A DNA stretch of 64,000 nt. Source: JANNXY01 sp031409775. GTDB lineage: Bacteria > Patescibacteriota > Minisyncoccia > Phycocordibacterales > CAIZIN01. Where the stretch lies: positions 1-64,000 of the forward strand of contig JANNXY010000042.1 in NCBI GenBank assembly GCA_031409775.1, read 5' to 3'. Below are positions 35,655 through 43,330 of the stretch, piece by piece (position 1 is the stretch's first letter; each line of letters starts with the position of its first letter). Under the pieces are notes generated by a model. The model saw nothing but the letters and a program-made list of their open reading frames with translations. It ran no database searches and was not told the origin of the DNA. A program made the translations under genes and the position numbers.

Positions 35655-35660
35655 GCATGT

Positions 35661-35689
35661 ATTCTACTTGAAATTACCATATCCTCCAA
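35661..35689 (-). promoter_or_regulatory. Promoter of proS-mre unit
   Basis: Minus strand: TTGGAG (35684-35689), 17 bases, TAGAAT (35661-35666), 6 bases, ATG 35654. Leaderless arrangement. Confidence 0.6.
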
Positions 35690-35693
35690 ACCC

Positions 35694-35725
35694 TTGACAC
35701 TTCCGTTGTTTATTTATAATATAAT
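35694..35725 (+). promoter_or_regulatory. Promoter of the 35733 gene
   Basis: TTGACA (35694-35699) with two overlapping TATAAT hexamers (35715-35720 and 35720-35725), spacers 15 and 20. The second ends 7 bases before ATG 35733. It lies back to back with the proS promoter. Confidence 0.6.
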
Positions 35726-35732
35726 TTTCAGT

Positions 35733-36032
35733 ATGTCTATCCTACAACTTGTTCTTTTCCTTTTAGCTATCATCGGCTTTTCATTTGGATTTATCTTCTT
35801 GATTGGTGCATTAATTGATGGAGCAATATTTCCACTTTGTATCCCTAGTTGGTTATTTGGAATTTCCTTCTGGGAATTCTTGTGGTCTACAAAAGACCCT
35901 GAACCCACTACACACATACTCATTGGATCAGTCCTGTTTGTATTATTTTTATTCGGACTTTTCACCTGTATATTCATTTACAACCAAGAGCGAATAAAAA
36001 ATTTTCTGAGTGAACAGTTTGATTCATGGTAA
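35733..36032 (+). CDS. Small membrane protein (99 aa)
   Basis: Three hydrophobic helices: LQLVLFLLAIIGFSFGFIF, a middle Trp-rich re-entrant-like part (PSWLFGISFWEFLW) and ILIGSVLFVLFLFGLFTCIF. Charged C-terminus. No family recognised. Single-gene unit with its own promoter and terminator, divergent from proS. Confidence 0.6.
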   Translation: MSILQLVLFLLAIIGFSFGFIFLIGALIDGAIFPLCIPSWLFGISFWEFLWSTKDPEPTTHILIGSVLFVLFLFGLFTCIFIYNQERIKNFLSEQFDSW

Positions 36033-36047
36033 GATCTGCTGCACAAT

Positions 36048-36071
36048 CGCGAATTAATTCGTGGTTTTTTT
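36048..36071 (+). terminator. Rho-independent terminator
   Basis: CGCGAATT / AATTCGTG stem followed by G and seven T. Ends the 35733 gene, and lies 34 bases from the stop of the convergent fic gene. Confidence 0.75.
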
Positions 36072-36096
36072 ATTTCAACAACCTCGCTACATCATC

Positions 36097-37227
36097 CTAT
36101 TTATTAAACATTGCAACATATTGGTACAATTCAAAAGATCGGTTTCTTGAAAAACCCGTTTTTTCTTTTAAGATCCCTTTTTCAACAAATTCCTCAATAA
36201 GTCGATTTGCTGTTATAAACACAACACCTAGTTCATGCGCTATCTGATTCACACCCATTATTGGCTGTGAAAAAAGTCTAAGTAATAATTTTTGTCCCAG
36301 TGGAGCACGCCTGCCCATTGTCATTATTTTTTTCTCATATTCTTGTCGTAGAGTTACTATATTTTCCAAAGTCTCTTTGCCTTTCGTTGCAGTACTGATA
36401 ACCCCAGATAGAAAAAACTTTATCCATTGCTCTACACTATTTGATGAACGTACTAGAGTCAATGAGTCATAATATGAACCCTTATTTTTTGCAAAAAAGT
36501 CAGAGAGATAAAGCGTTGGACGTTGTAATACCCCACCTTCTACTAATTGAAGTGTGACCAACAATCGTCCAATTCTCCCGTTACCATCCAAGAAAGGATG
36601 GATGGTTTCAAACTGATAGTGACTTATAGCCATTTTTAATAATATTGGTATTTCTAGTTGCTTGTTATGCCAAAATTTTTGCAGATCGGAAAGCAATTCT
36701 TCCACTTCAGTGGGGTGCGGTGGGATAAAGAAGGCATCTTTCAGACTCGATCCTCCAATCCAATTTTGACTTTTTCTAATTTCGCCAGGGGTTCTGTGTT
36801 CACCGCGAACACCGGATAAAAGAATTTTGTGAGCAGATTTCAACAATCTCATAGACAAAGGTAGATTCTCGAGTTCTTTTATCGAATGGTTTATTGCTTG
36901 GATATAGTTTTGCACCTCTCTCCAGTCATCTCTACGCTCTGGTTCAATATCTTCTTTCGGGGAGAGTATTTCATCTATCCCAGTCTTAGTTCCTTCAATA
37001 CGACTAGATGTTATTGCCTCTTTGGCAATATGCATCTTGATAAAATAGTCCACATCAGGAACGAGTGTTGAGTAAGCATTGAGTTCACCTAAAAGCCTCA
37101 TTGCCTCGGAAAGCAAAATATCAATCTTTTTATCTTCCCATTCAAATGGTTTATTAATCAGAAAAGGACTAAAGCACTTATATTCCAACTGCTGCTTATA
37201 TATACCCGCTTTAAATGTTTGCTTCAT
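36097..37227 (-). CDS. Fic domain protein with N-terminal inhibitory motif and C-terminal winged helix
   Basis: 376 aa. Catalytic Fic loop [15 protein letters not shown] (HxFxDGNGRxxR, about residues 200-214): transfers AMP or another nucleotide to a target hydroxyl. The inhibitory helix motif SSRIEGT (about residues 76-82, S/TxxxE-G) lies N-terminal, making it a class II, self-inhibited Fic protein. The C-terminal 60 residues ([19 protein letters not shown]) form a winged helix that may bind DNA for autoregulation. Target unknown. No antitoxin gene is needed because the inhibitory motif is on the same chain. Confidence 0.92.
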   Translation of the reverse strand: MKQTFKAGIYKQQLEYKCFSPFLINKPFEWEDKKIDILLSEAMRLLGELNAYSTLVPDVDYFIKMHIAKEAITSSRIEGTKTGIDEILSPKEDIEPERRDDWREVQNYIQAINHSIKELENLPLSMRLLKSAHKILLSGVRGEHRTPGEIRKSQNWIGGSSLKDAFFIPPHPTEVEELLSDLQKFWHNKQLEIPILLKMAISHYQFETIHPFLDGNGRIGRLLVTLQLVEGGVLQRPTLYLSDFFAKNKGSYYDSLTLVRSSNSVEQWIKFFLSGVISTATKGKETLENIVTLRQEYEKKIMTMGRRAPLGQKLLLRLFSQPIMGVNQIAHELGVVFITANRLIEEFVEKGILKEKTGFSRNRSFELYQYVAMFNK

Positions 37228-37234
37228 ATGTGTA

Positions 37235-37278
37235 ATTATAGTTTTTTATATTTACACTTTAGCATATATATGTAAATA
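37235..37278 (-). promoter_or_regulatory. fic promoter -10 and inverted-repeat operator candidate
   Basis: TATAAT on the minus strand (37235-37240) lies 7 bases before ATG 37227. Upstream, TATTTACA (37249-37256) and TGTAAATA (37271-37278) form a perfect 8-bp inverted repeat with 14 bases between, covering the -35 area. A dimeric regulator, perhaps the Fic winged helix, could bind it. Confidence 0.5.
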
Positions 37279-37283
37279 AGCAA

Positions 37284-38381
37284 CTACTTTAGGAGTCTTG
37301 CCACATCTCCCCAAGTGATCACGAGCATGAGCGTTATAAGTAGGAGAAAGCCGATGCCGTTTATGTAGCCTTGGATCCGTGCAGGAACTTTGCGCCTGGA
37401 TACTGCTTCTATAAGCACTACGAAGAGTCTACCGCCATCGAGCGCTGGAAATGGTACAAGGTTTATCACTGCAAGGTTGATAGATATAAGCGCTGTAAAC
37501 CCGAGTAGGTAGAGTACACCAAACTGTGACGCATCCCCTACCATCCCGACAATTCCTACTGGACCTGTGACAGAGTCGAGACTCGCCTGTCCACGAAAGC
37601 TCTGTAAGACGAGTTTACCGAGCCCAACAAATGTATCGCGGAATATTTGCAACGTCATCTTGCCACCCTCAAATATCGCCTGGAAGAATGGATATCGTAT
37701 AACCCCCACCGTACTCATGCTGATACCGATTGCTGGTGAACCCTCTACAATACCTGCTACTGGCACTACTTCTACAGTACGGACATCACCACCTTTCTCT
37801 AGCTCTAGAGTGACTGGAGTATCTATCCACGCAGACTTGATCACGTTCTTTACGTCTTCTACATTACGAGGTTCTACTAATGTGGTAGTGTTGCGCGCAC
37901 GCAGTATCACATCACCGGACTTGATCATAGCTAGATCTGCTGGACTGCCTGGCGAGACCTGTAGGATCATGACCTGCGGATCCTGCACAGGAACAGTAGA
38001 CATGTCATCGAGTGCTGTCGGATAGCCGAACATGAACGCTACTGCAACGAGCATCCAAGCAAAGATGATGTTGAAAGTTACGCCTGCAATGAGCACAGCG
38101 GCCTGCACATACCATGGCTTGTGGGACATGTTGCGGGAACGGTCATGGTCGTCTTTGTTATCTAGGTCTGGATTCTCGCCATGGATGCGGACAAATCCAC
38201 CAAATGGAACTATATTGAGTGAATACACAGTCTCGCCACGCTTCCAGGAGAATAGCTTCGGTGGGAATCCTAGTGCGAATTCTGTGACTTTGATTTTGAA
38301 AAACTTGGCAACAGAGAAATGCCCTAGCTCATGAACAAACACCAACACCAACAGTATGATTATAAATAGTAATATAGACAT
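37284..38381 (-). CDS. rseP: Site-2 protease RseP (M50) with PDZ domain
   Basis: 365 aa. Zinc motif VFVHELGHFSVAKFF (HExxH, about residues 15-29) in the first membrane helix; the second active-site piece NLVPFPALDGGRLF is in the third. One PDZ domain (VSPGSPADLAMIKSGDVIL) lies between; E. coli RseP has two. Cuts membrane proteins within the bilayer. Starts 1 base after frr stop. Confidence 0.94.
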   Translation of the reverse strand: MSILLFIIILLVLVFVHELGHFSVAKFFKIKVTEFALGFPPKLFSWKRGETVYSLNIVPFGGFVRIHGENPDLDNKDDHDRSRNMSHKPWYVQAAVLIAGVTFNIIFAWMLVAVAFMFGYPTALDDMSTVPVQDPQVMILQVSPGSPADLAMIKSGDVILRARNTTTLVEPRNVEDVKNVIKSAWIDTPVTLELEKGGDVRTVEVVPVAGIVEGSPAIGISMSTVGVIRYPFFQAIFEGGKMTLQIFRDTFVGLGKLVLQSFRGQASLDSVTGPVGIVGMVGDASQFGVLYLLGFTALISINLAVINLVPFPALDGGRLFVVLIEAVSRRKVPARIQGYINGIGFLLLITLMLVITWGDVARLLK

Positions 38382-38382
38382 A

Positions 38383-38934
38383 TTAGTTCATTATTTCTTT
38401 CTCTTTCTTGTCGAAGTGCGTATCGAACGTAGAATTCGATTCTGTAACGAGCTTGTCTACTTCTGTCTTGTGTCTCATCGCTTCGTCTTCACTAATTTCG
38501 CTATCTTTTTTCTTGGTATCTATCAATGCGTTAATTTTATTGCGTTCCTGACGTAACTCGACACGGGCTTCTTCGAGCTTTTCTTTGACTATCTTTACGA
38601 GTGCACTCCTGCGGTCACCTGTGAGCTCTGGGAAGAATAGTCGTAGACCTTTCTCATCTATTGCAGTCGATAATCCCAAGTTGGATACAGATATGGCCTT
38701 TTCGATAGATTTCACCAGTGTCATGTCCCATGGTGTTATACGGATGGTTTTGGGATCTTCGACTGACAGGTTGGCTACCTGGTTAATAGGCATCATGGAT
38801 CCGTATGCTTCGACAGAAATATTGTCGAGTATCGCGCTTGTAGCACGACCTGTTCTGATACCAGAAAGCTCTTTGGAGAGCCAGTCAGCTATCTCTGCGA
38901 TACGCTTTTTAAAAGATGAAAATTCGTTTATCAT
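38383..38934 (-). CDS. frr: Ribosome recycling factor
   Basis: 183 aa, full length. LSKELSGIRTGRATSAILDN (about residues 19-38) is the conserved domain I start; the second half has ELTGDRRSALVKIVKEKLEEA, split GDRRSALVKIVKEK, and a domain I C-terminal helix. Splits ribosomes after termination together with EF-G. Not next to pyrH or tsf as in many bacteria, but coupled to rseP. TATACT lies 6 bases before the ATG. Confidence 0.97.
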   Translation of the reverse strand: MINEFSSFKKRIAEIADWLSKELSGIRTGRATSAILDNISVEAYGSMMPINQVANLSVEDPKTIRITPWDMTLVKSIEKAISVSNLGLSTAIDEKGLRLFFPELTGDRRSALVKIVKEKLEEARVELRQERNKINALIDTKKKDSEISEDEAMRHKTEVDKLVTESNSTFDTHFDKKEKEIMN

Positions 38935-38940
38935 ATAATT

Positions 38941-38946
38941 AGTATA
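38941..38946 (-). promoter_or_regulatory. -10 hexamer of frr-rseP
   Basis: TATACT on the minus strand, 6 bases before ATG 38934. No good -35 partner seen. It lies between the holB-like stop (38958) and frr. Confidence 0.45.
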
Positions 38947-38957
38947 AAGTATTGAGG

Positions 38958-39959
38958 CTAAAAAGCCAGTGCCGCTGCGGACTCAAGTATCTGCTTTACC
39001 GATGAGCTCTGGTCGAGCAGGTACGATCGCATCTCTAGAATCATCCTCTGGTTCCTAATAGGTTTGTTGGTGTTACGCATAGCTGTGATTATCTGGTCCA
39101 ATAAATCAACTGCACGGTCCTTGCCAAATTTCTCTGATTTGATTCCTTCGACTATTTTACTACTTTCTAGCAATAGCTCTTTTACGCTCAGTTTTATATC
39201 ATTTATTTTATTACTTACTTTCGAATCAAATTTGGATTCCAGTCGCGATCTAAGAGTTGGTAGAATACGTTCAGGGAATTGAGTAACGAAGAAAAAAACA
39301 GTATCTCGCGGCGGTTCCTCTACTACTTTGAGCAATGTGTTCTGTGCTTCTGCGTTCATGGTTATAAACTCGAGCATCACTATCCTTTTCTTGTTTCCAA
39401 ATGTGTGTCTAGATAAAGCATCTTTGACTTCGCGAGCTGTATCTATCTTGAAGTTGGTTTCTCTGTATACAAGCAACTCTAAATTACCTTTATCCTCTTT
39501 CGATAAAATCCCTTCTGCTATTTCTTTGGTCAAGAGGTATGCGTGATGCATCGGGGGTATTTTAGCATTTCCCCTCCTTATCCTAGGAGGGGTGGTCGTA
39601 GACCGGGGAGGTAGATTCTCTTGAATTTTACTTAAAACTCCACTTAGATTATTTCTTACTTCACTATTCCAAAATCTTATAACGCTCAAATTTAATTCTT
39701 TGAAAAATTCTGTTCTTACTTTATCATATTCTTGATCTTCACTATGCGAATTCCCGTCGACTTCAATAATCAAACTCTTTTCACTGCAATAGAAATCAAC
39801 TACATATCTGCCTATCCCCGTCTGCCTTCTGAATTTATAACCCAAGCCATTTCCTTTCAATTTTGACCAAAGTAAAACTTCCTCTTTGCTCATATTATGT
39901 CGGAGAAATCTTCTTTTTTCCTTTGAATTCGCTAGATTAAATATTCTATCAGTATTCAT
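38958..39959 (-). CDS. DUF559 endonuclease domain fused in frame to a short DNA polymerase III delta' (HolB-like) protein
   Basis: 333 aa from ATG 39959. Residues 1-116 are a DUF559 (Vsr-like, PD-D/ExK) nuclease: LRHNMSKEEVLLWSKLKG, YKFRRQTGIGRYVVDFYC, IIEVDGNSH, LSVIRFWNSEV. Then a linker PPRSTTTPPRIRRGNAKIPP, which is the translation of an inverted-repeat end. Residues 137-333 start MHHAYLLTKEIA (ATG 39549-39551) and form a small delta'-like clamp-loader protein (NTLLKVVEEPPRDTVFFFVT, TLRSRLESKF is the SRC-type motif). There is no stop between the two. The nuclease part lies within a 452-bp cassette bounded by 29-base perfect inverted repeats. HolB could be made as a fusion or from its own internal ATG. 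Confidence 0.85.
   Translation of the reverse strand: MNTDRIFNLANSKEKRRFLRHNMSKEEVLLWSKLKGNGLGYKFRRQTGIGRYVVDFYCSEKSLIIEVDGNSHSEDQEYDKVRTEFFKELNLSVIRFWNSEVRNNLSGVLSKIQENLPPRSTTTPPRIRRGNAKIPPMHHAYLLTKEIAEGILSKEDKGNLELLVYRETNFKIDTAREVKDALSRHTFGNKKRIVMLEFITMNAEAQNTLLKVVEEPPRDTVFFFVTQFPERILPTLRSRLESKFDSKVSNKINDIKLSVKELLLESSKIVEGIKSEKFGKDRAVDLLDQIITAMRNTNKPIRNQRMILEMRSYLLDQSSSVKQILESAAALAF
39567..39612. repeat. Cassette end, inverted repeat copy 1
   Basis: The first 29 bases (39567-39595, from ATTTCCCCTCC to AGGAGGGGTGG) match perfectly the reverse complement of 39990-40018. The next 17 bases match at 13 positions. Within it CCCCTCCT and AGGAGGGG form a hairpin with a 6-base loop. It is translated as part of the fusion linker. 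Confidence 0.85.
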
Positions 39960-39972
39960 AGAAGAATTATAC

Positions 39973-40018
39973 ACCACCCCGGCCTCCGGCCACCCCTCCT
40001 AGGATAAGGAGGGGAAAT
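39973..40018. repeat. Cassette end, inverted repeat copy 2
   Basis: Partner of copy 1. Includes GGCC-TCC-GGCC hairpin (39981-39990) and the CCCCTCCT/AGGAGGGG hairpin. Lies directly after the mreB-2 stop codon in the direction of transcription, so it may also serve as the 3' end structure of that mRNA. Confidence 0.85.
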
Positions 40019-40019
40019 A

Positions 40020-41033
40020 CTACCTCTTTGACAATATGGTTTTCTTGTATGCATCTAGGTGTTCGAGTGCAGTACCTGTGCCTTTGGCCACACAATGCAT
40101 CGGGTCCTCGGCAAGCGTGCATTTAACACCCGTACGTCGATAGACAAGTTCTGGGAAGTTGCGTAGTAGTGATGAGCCACCTGTCATAATTATACCCTGG
40201 TCGATAATATCTGATGCGAGCTCTGGTGGGGTTTCCTGTAATACATCCTTTATAGCCTTGATCATCTCGCGAAGCTCTTTGGAAATTGCTTTCACTATTT
40301 CGTTAGTCTTGATCTCTGTTGATCGTGGAAGTCCAGTGAGGAAATCACGGCCTTTGACTATCACCACGAGCTCTTCGTCGAGGAAGACCGCCGAACCTAT
40401 TTCTAGCTTTATTCGTTCGGCGGTCTTGTCCCCTATCGCTAGGTTGAAATTCTTCTTTATATAATCAGTTATTGCTGCATCTATCTTGTTGCCTGCACAT
40501 TTGACTGATGTAGATGCTACTATACCTCCGAGCGAGATCACCGCCACATCTGTAGTACCACCTCCAATATCCACTACCATGTGACCTTTGGGTTCATATA
40601 TCGGTATCCCTGCGCCGATCGCAGCAAGTATGGGCTCTTTGACCACATAAGCGTTCTTGGCTCCAGCTTTGATAGTCGCCTCGATCACTGCCCTACGCTC
40701 CGTTGAAGTGATTCCTGCGGGAACAGAAACCATTACCTCTGGTTTCCAGATATTCCATTTACCCAATGATTTGTTCATATAGTATCGGAGCATTGCTTCT
40801 GTCACACGATAGTCAGCGATCACCCCGTCTTTGAGCGGTCTATAGGCTATGATGTTCTCTGGGGTTCGACCTATCATAGCCTTGGCATCGAGCCCAACAG
40901 CCAGAATCCTATTGTCCTGTTCTGATACAGCTACAACAGAAGGTTCGTTTAGAACTATGCCTTGACCAGGGACAAAAACCAGTGTATTTGCAGTTCCTAG
41001 ATCTATTCCTAATTTGGGTGAAAACCAGCTCAT
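40020..41033 (-). CDS. Actin-like MreB paralogue (copy 2)
   Basis: 337 aa. LGIDLGTANTLVFVPGQG, MVVDIGGGTTDVAVISLGG and MTGGSSLLRNFPELV are complete nucleotide-binding motifs. It differs from copy 1 in the middle (NKSLGKWNIWKPEVMVSV) and lacks the mreC-mreD neighbourhood. Some bacteria have several MreB forms for different wall tasks. It is divergent from the PriA-like gene, with 45 bases between the two starts, and ends against the DUF559 cassette. Confidence 0.94.
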   Translation of the reverse strand: MSWFSPKLGIDLGTANTLVFVPGQGIVLNEPSVVAVSEQDNRILAVGLDAKAMIGRTPENIIAYRPLKDGVIADYRVTEAMLRYYMNKSLGKWNIWKPEVMVSVPAGITSTERRAVIEATIKAGAKNAYVVKEPILAAIGAGIPIYEPKGHMVVDIGGGTTDVAVISLGGIVASTSVKCAGNKIDAAITDYIKKNFNLAIGDKTAERIKLEIGSAVFLDEELVVIVKGRDFLTGLPRSTEIKTNEIVKAISKELREMIKAIKDVLQETPPELASDIIDQGIIMTGGSSLLRNFPELVYRRTGVKCTLAEDPMHCVAKGTGTALEHLDAYKKTILSKR

Positions 41034-41063
41034 TTGGTGGTAATAGTAATATCTTTTGCTTAG

Positions 41064-41078
41064 GTTTACAATGTAAAC
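41064..41078 (+). promoter_or_regulatory. Perfect 15-base palindrome abutting the priA-like start
   Basis: GTTTACA-A-TGTAAAC, ending one base before ATG 41079. It contains TACAAT (41067-41072), which would be the -10 box 6 bases before the ATG. A dimeric repressor here would block the priA-like gene and perhaps the divergent mreB-2. Confidence 0.6.
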
Positions 41079-42959
41079 ATGTATTTAATCCGAGTAATAC
41101 CAATATCTAGAGGAATTGACAAGGACTCGCTTACATATTTCAGCCTCAGAGACTGCCCTGTGGGACACATCGCAAGCATCCAGATAAGGAGTAGAATGGC
41201 CCCAGCTATAGTGTATTCAAGCGAGAAAGTGGAGATGGAGAAGAGCTCTATCAAGCAACTCCCGTATGAGTTGAAAAAGATTTCCGATGCTGGGAGCGGT
41301 AGTCAGCCATTTTTTAACCAAGCATTTATGAAGGCTGTAGAAAATATCGCAACACATCATGCATCATCTGCAGGTGCGGTGATCGAAGCTCTCACACCAT
41401 CTAACGTACTCTCTGAGCATGTATCAATCATATCAAAGGTGGCAGAAATTCCAGTCGACAATCACCCCACAGAGAACCTGATGTTCCAAGCCGACGACGA
41501 GACTCGACTTGCACATTACAAAAGCATAATAAGAGAAGAATTCGCCAAGAAAAATTCTGTATTTATACTTGTACCGACAGTTCACGAAGCCAACTTTATC
41601 AAAGAAGGTTTAGAAAAAGGTATCGAATCATATACCTATGTAGCTCACGGTGGTCTGTCCAAGAAAGCTTCTGTACATCTATGGAACGAAGTGATAAGCA
41701 ATTCACACCCTGTATTGGTTATAGGAACTGCGATATTTCTATCTATACCGCGAAGATGGAATACGATCATAGTAGAGCGCGAGAGTTCTAGGCATTACAA
41801 AATGTCACAGAGACCGTTCCTAGATGTTCGACGTGTCGCAGAGAAGCTGGCCCTGCATTCGAAAGCGACATGTATATTTGCAGACGTGATGCTACGCGCA
41901 GAAACTCTCTGTAGGTACGAAGATGGCGAGATACACGAAGTGAGTAAACCCCAATGGAGGTCTATGTCGAATTCCAAGATAAACCTAGTAGACCTCCGTA
42001 GTCTCAAATTCTCTATACTAAGTAATGAGCTGAGGCAACTGATTTCTGACAACAAATCCAACGGTCGGAGGCTGTTTATCTATGTATCACGTAGGGGTAA
42101 TTCTCCACAGATTATATGTCGGGACTGTGGCAACACGGTTATGTGTAACAGGTGTAGTGCACCCGTAGTGCTGCATACATCAGCTGCCAAAAGTGATCGA
42201 TACTTCCTCTGCCATAGTTGTGGCGAGCGACGTACCGCAGATGAGTCATGCACTCACTGCGAGAGCTGGCACCTACAGGGCTACGGTGTGGGCATAGAAT
42301 CTGCCCAAGAACTCCTGAGTAAAGAATTTCCAAATATCAAAATATTTAGAATCGACTCCGACACTACACCCACAGACAAGAAAGCGACAGCTGTAATAGA
42401 TGAATTCTATACCAACCCCGGTAGCATACTACTAGGCACTGACCGTGCGCTGTACTACCTCAAGGAACCGATCGAGAATGTCGCTATAGCATCACTCGAC
42501 TCTCTGTTCTCGCTCCCCGACTTCCGAATCCAAGAAAAGATATTCCACACCATTCTACAGCTACGATCGCTCTCGTCACATACATTCATCGCACAGACGC
42601 GCTACACCGACAATCCGTTGTGGAACTATGCGCTCAAAGGAAACCTCATCGACTTCTACCGCTCAGAAAAGGACTCTCGCAAGCAGTTCCACTATCCACC
42701 GTACAAGACACTTATAAAGATCACCTACACAGGTACACCAGCATTAGTCCGCAAGGAAATGTCGAACCTCAAATCAATATTGGAACCGTATGTTGTAAAC
42801 ATCTTCCCTGCGTTTATCGAGAACAAGAAAGGTAAATTTGTAATGCATGGACTACTCCGCCTCGACAAGCGTGACTGGCCGAACCTGGACCTCCATGACA
42901 AACTCCGCTCCCTCCCGCCAAGCTTTGCCGTAAATGTCGATCCCGAGAATTTGCTTTAG
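41079..42959 (+). CDS. PriA-like primosomal protein with lost ATPase motifs
   Basis: 626 aa. N-terminal fork-binding domain, helicase lobes and the zinc-binding insert are recognisable: CRDCGNTVMCNRC, FLCHSCGERR and CTHCESWHLQGYGVGIE. After the zinc part, FPNIKIFRIDSDTT, ILLGTDRALYYL and FRIQEKIFHTILQL follow the usual PriA order. But the Walker A place (normally GVTGSGKTEVY) reads NLMFQADDETRLAHYKS, and the DEEH box reads VERESSRHYK. So it should not hydrolyse ATP, as in the helicase-dead PriA of some Actinobacteria. It may still mark forks and recruit the replicative helicase. The only long plus-strand gene in the window. Confidence 0.85.
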   Translation: MYLIRVIPISRGIDKDSLTYFSLRDCPVGHIASIQIRSRMAPAIVYSSEKVEMEKSSIKQLPYELKKISDAGSGSQPFFNQAFMKAVENIATHHASSAGAVIEALTPSNVLSEHVSIISKVAEIPVDNHPTENLMFQADDETRLAHYKSIIREEFAKKNSVFILVPTVHEANFIKEGLEKGIESYTYVAHGGLSKKASVHLWNEVISNSHPVLVIGTAIFLSIPRRWNTIIVERESSRHYKMSQRPFLDVRRVAEKLALHSKATCIFADVMLRAETLCRYEDGEIHEVSKPQWRSMSNSKINLVDLRSLKFSILSNELRQLISDNKSNGRRLFIYVSRRGNSPQIICRDCGNTVMCNRCSAPVVLHTSAAKSDRYFLCHSCGERRTADESCTHCESWHLQGYGVGIESAQELLSKEFPNIKIFRIDSDTTPTDKKATAVIDEFYTNPGSILLGTDRALYYLKEPIENVAIASLDSLFSLPDFRIQEKIFHTILQLRSLSSHTFIAQTRYTDNPLWNYALKGNLIDFYRSEKDSRKQFHYPPYKTLIKITYTGTPALVRKEMSNLKSILEPYVVNIFPAFIENKKGKFVMHGLLRLDKRDWPNLDLHDKLRSLPPSFAVNVDPENLL

Positions 42960-43330
42960 TTTGCACCCAGATAATCTTTGATTCTTTGTTTACTCTCATT
43001 TTCAGATTCACCTTTGAAGTAAATTTCAATAAATTCAACGGTAGTTGTCGCAGGATAAAAGGCATAGATGATGCGAATACCACTTTTTGCCCCACGACCC
43101 TTGAGCGACTTACAGGCAAACTTCTTTAGTTTGCAAATTTTTATTTTATCTGTACAAAAGTTGGGAATCAAGAAAATGGAATTAATATATTCCAAACCTT
43201 CATGGTAAGGCTCTATTGTTGCAATCTTGGCGAACTCTAAATCATCTGTAAGAGACCTAAACTTCTTTTGCAGAAACTTTAAATCCCTTTGGAATTCACT
43301 TGTTTCTCTATAAATAATCTTGATCGTCAT
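42956..43330 (-). CDS. RelE-like toxin
   Basis: 124 aa. RelE/ParE fold: helices KDLKFLQKKFRSLTDD-like start (QRDLKFLQKKFRSLTDDLE), then beta strands FACKSLKGRGAKSGIRIIYAFYP and EFIEIYFKGESENESKQRI. Basic residues in the GRGAKSGIRIIY strand fit an mRNA interferase surface. Its start lies inside the end of the antitoxin gene (23-base overlap); it overlaps the stop of the convergent PriA-like gene by 4 bases. Catalytic set not provable by eye. Confidence 0.8.
   Translation of the reverse strand: MTIKIIYRETSEFQRDLKFLQKKFRSLTDDLEFAKIATIEPYHEGLEYINSIFLIPNFCTDKIKICKLKKFACKSLKGRGAKSGIRIIYAFYPATTTVEFIEIYFKGESENESKQRIKDYLGAN

Larger units (their letters stand above)
39567..40018 (-). mobile_element. 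DUF559 cassette bounded by inverted repeats
   Basis: 452 bp. Contains the DUF559 frame, and its own -10 (TATAAT at 39966-39971, 6 bases before ATG 39959). The right end stops one base before the mreB-2 stop codon (40020-40022); the left end is 15 bases before the HolB ATG. No clear target duplication. No transposase is coded, so movement would depend on the endonuclease (homing-like) or on an outside enzyme. Confidence 0.65.

Noticed and set aside
38958..39551. HolB as an independent gene with its own promoter
   Set aside because: ATG 39549-39551 exists, but the 15 bases before it and the cassette end show no promoter or ribosome site; I list it as part of the fusion with an internal start as an option.
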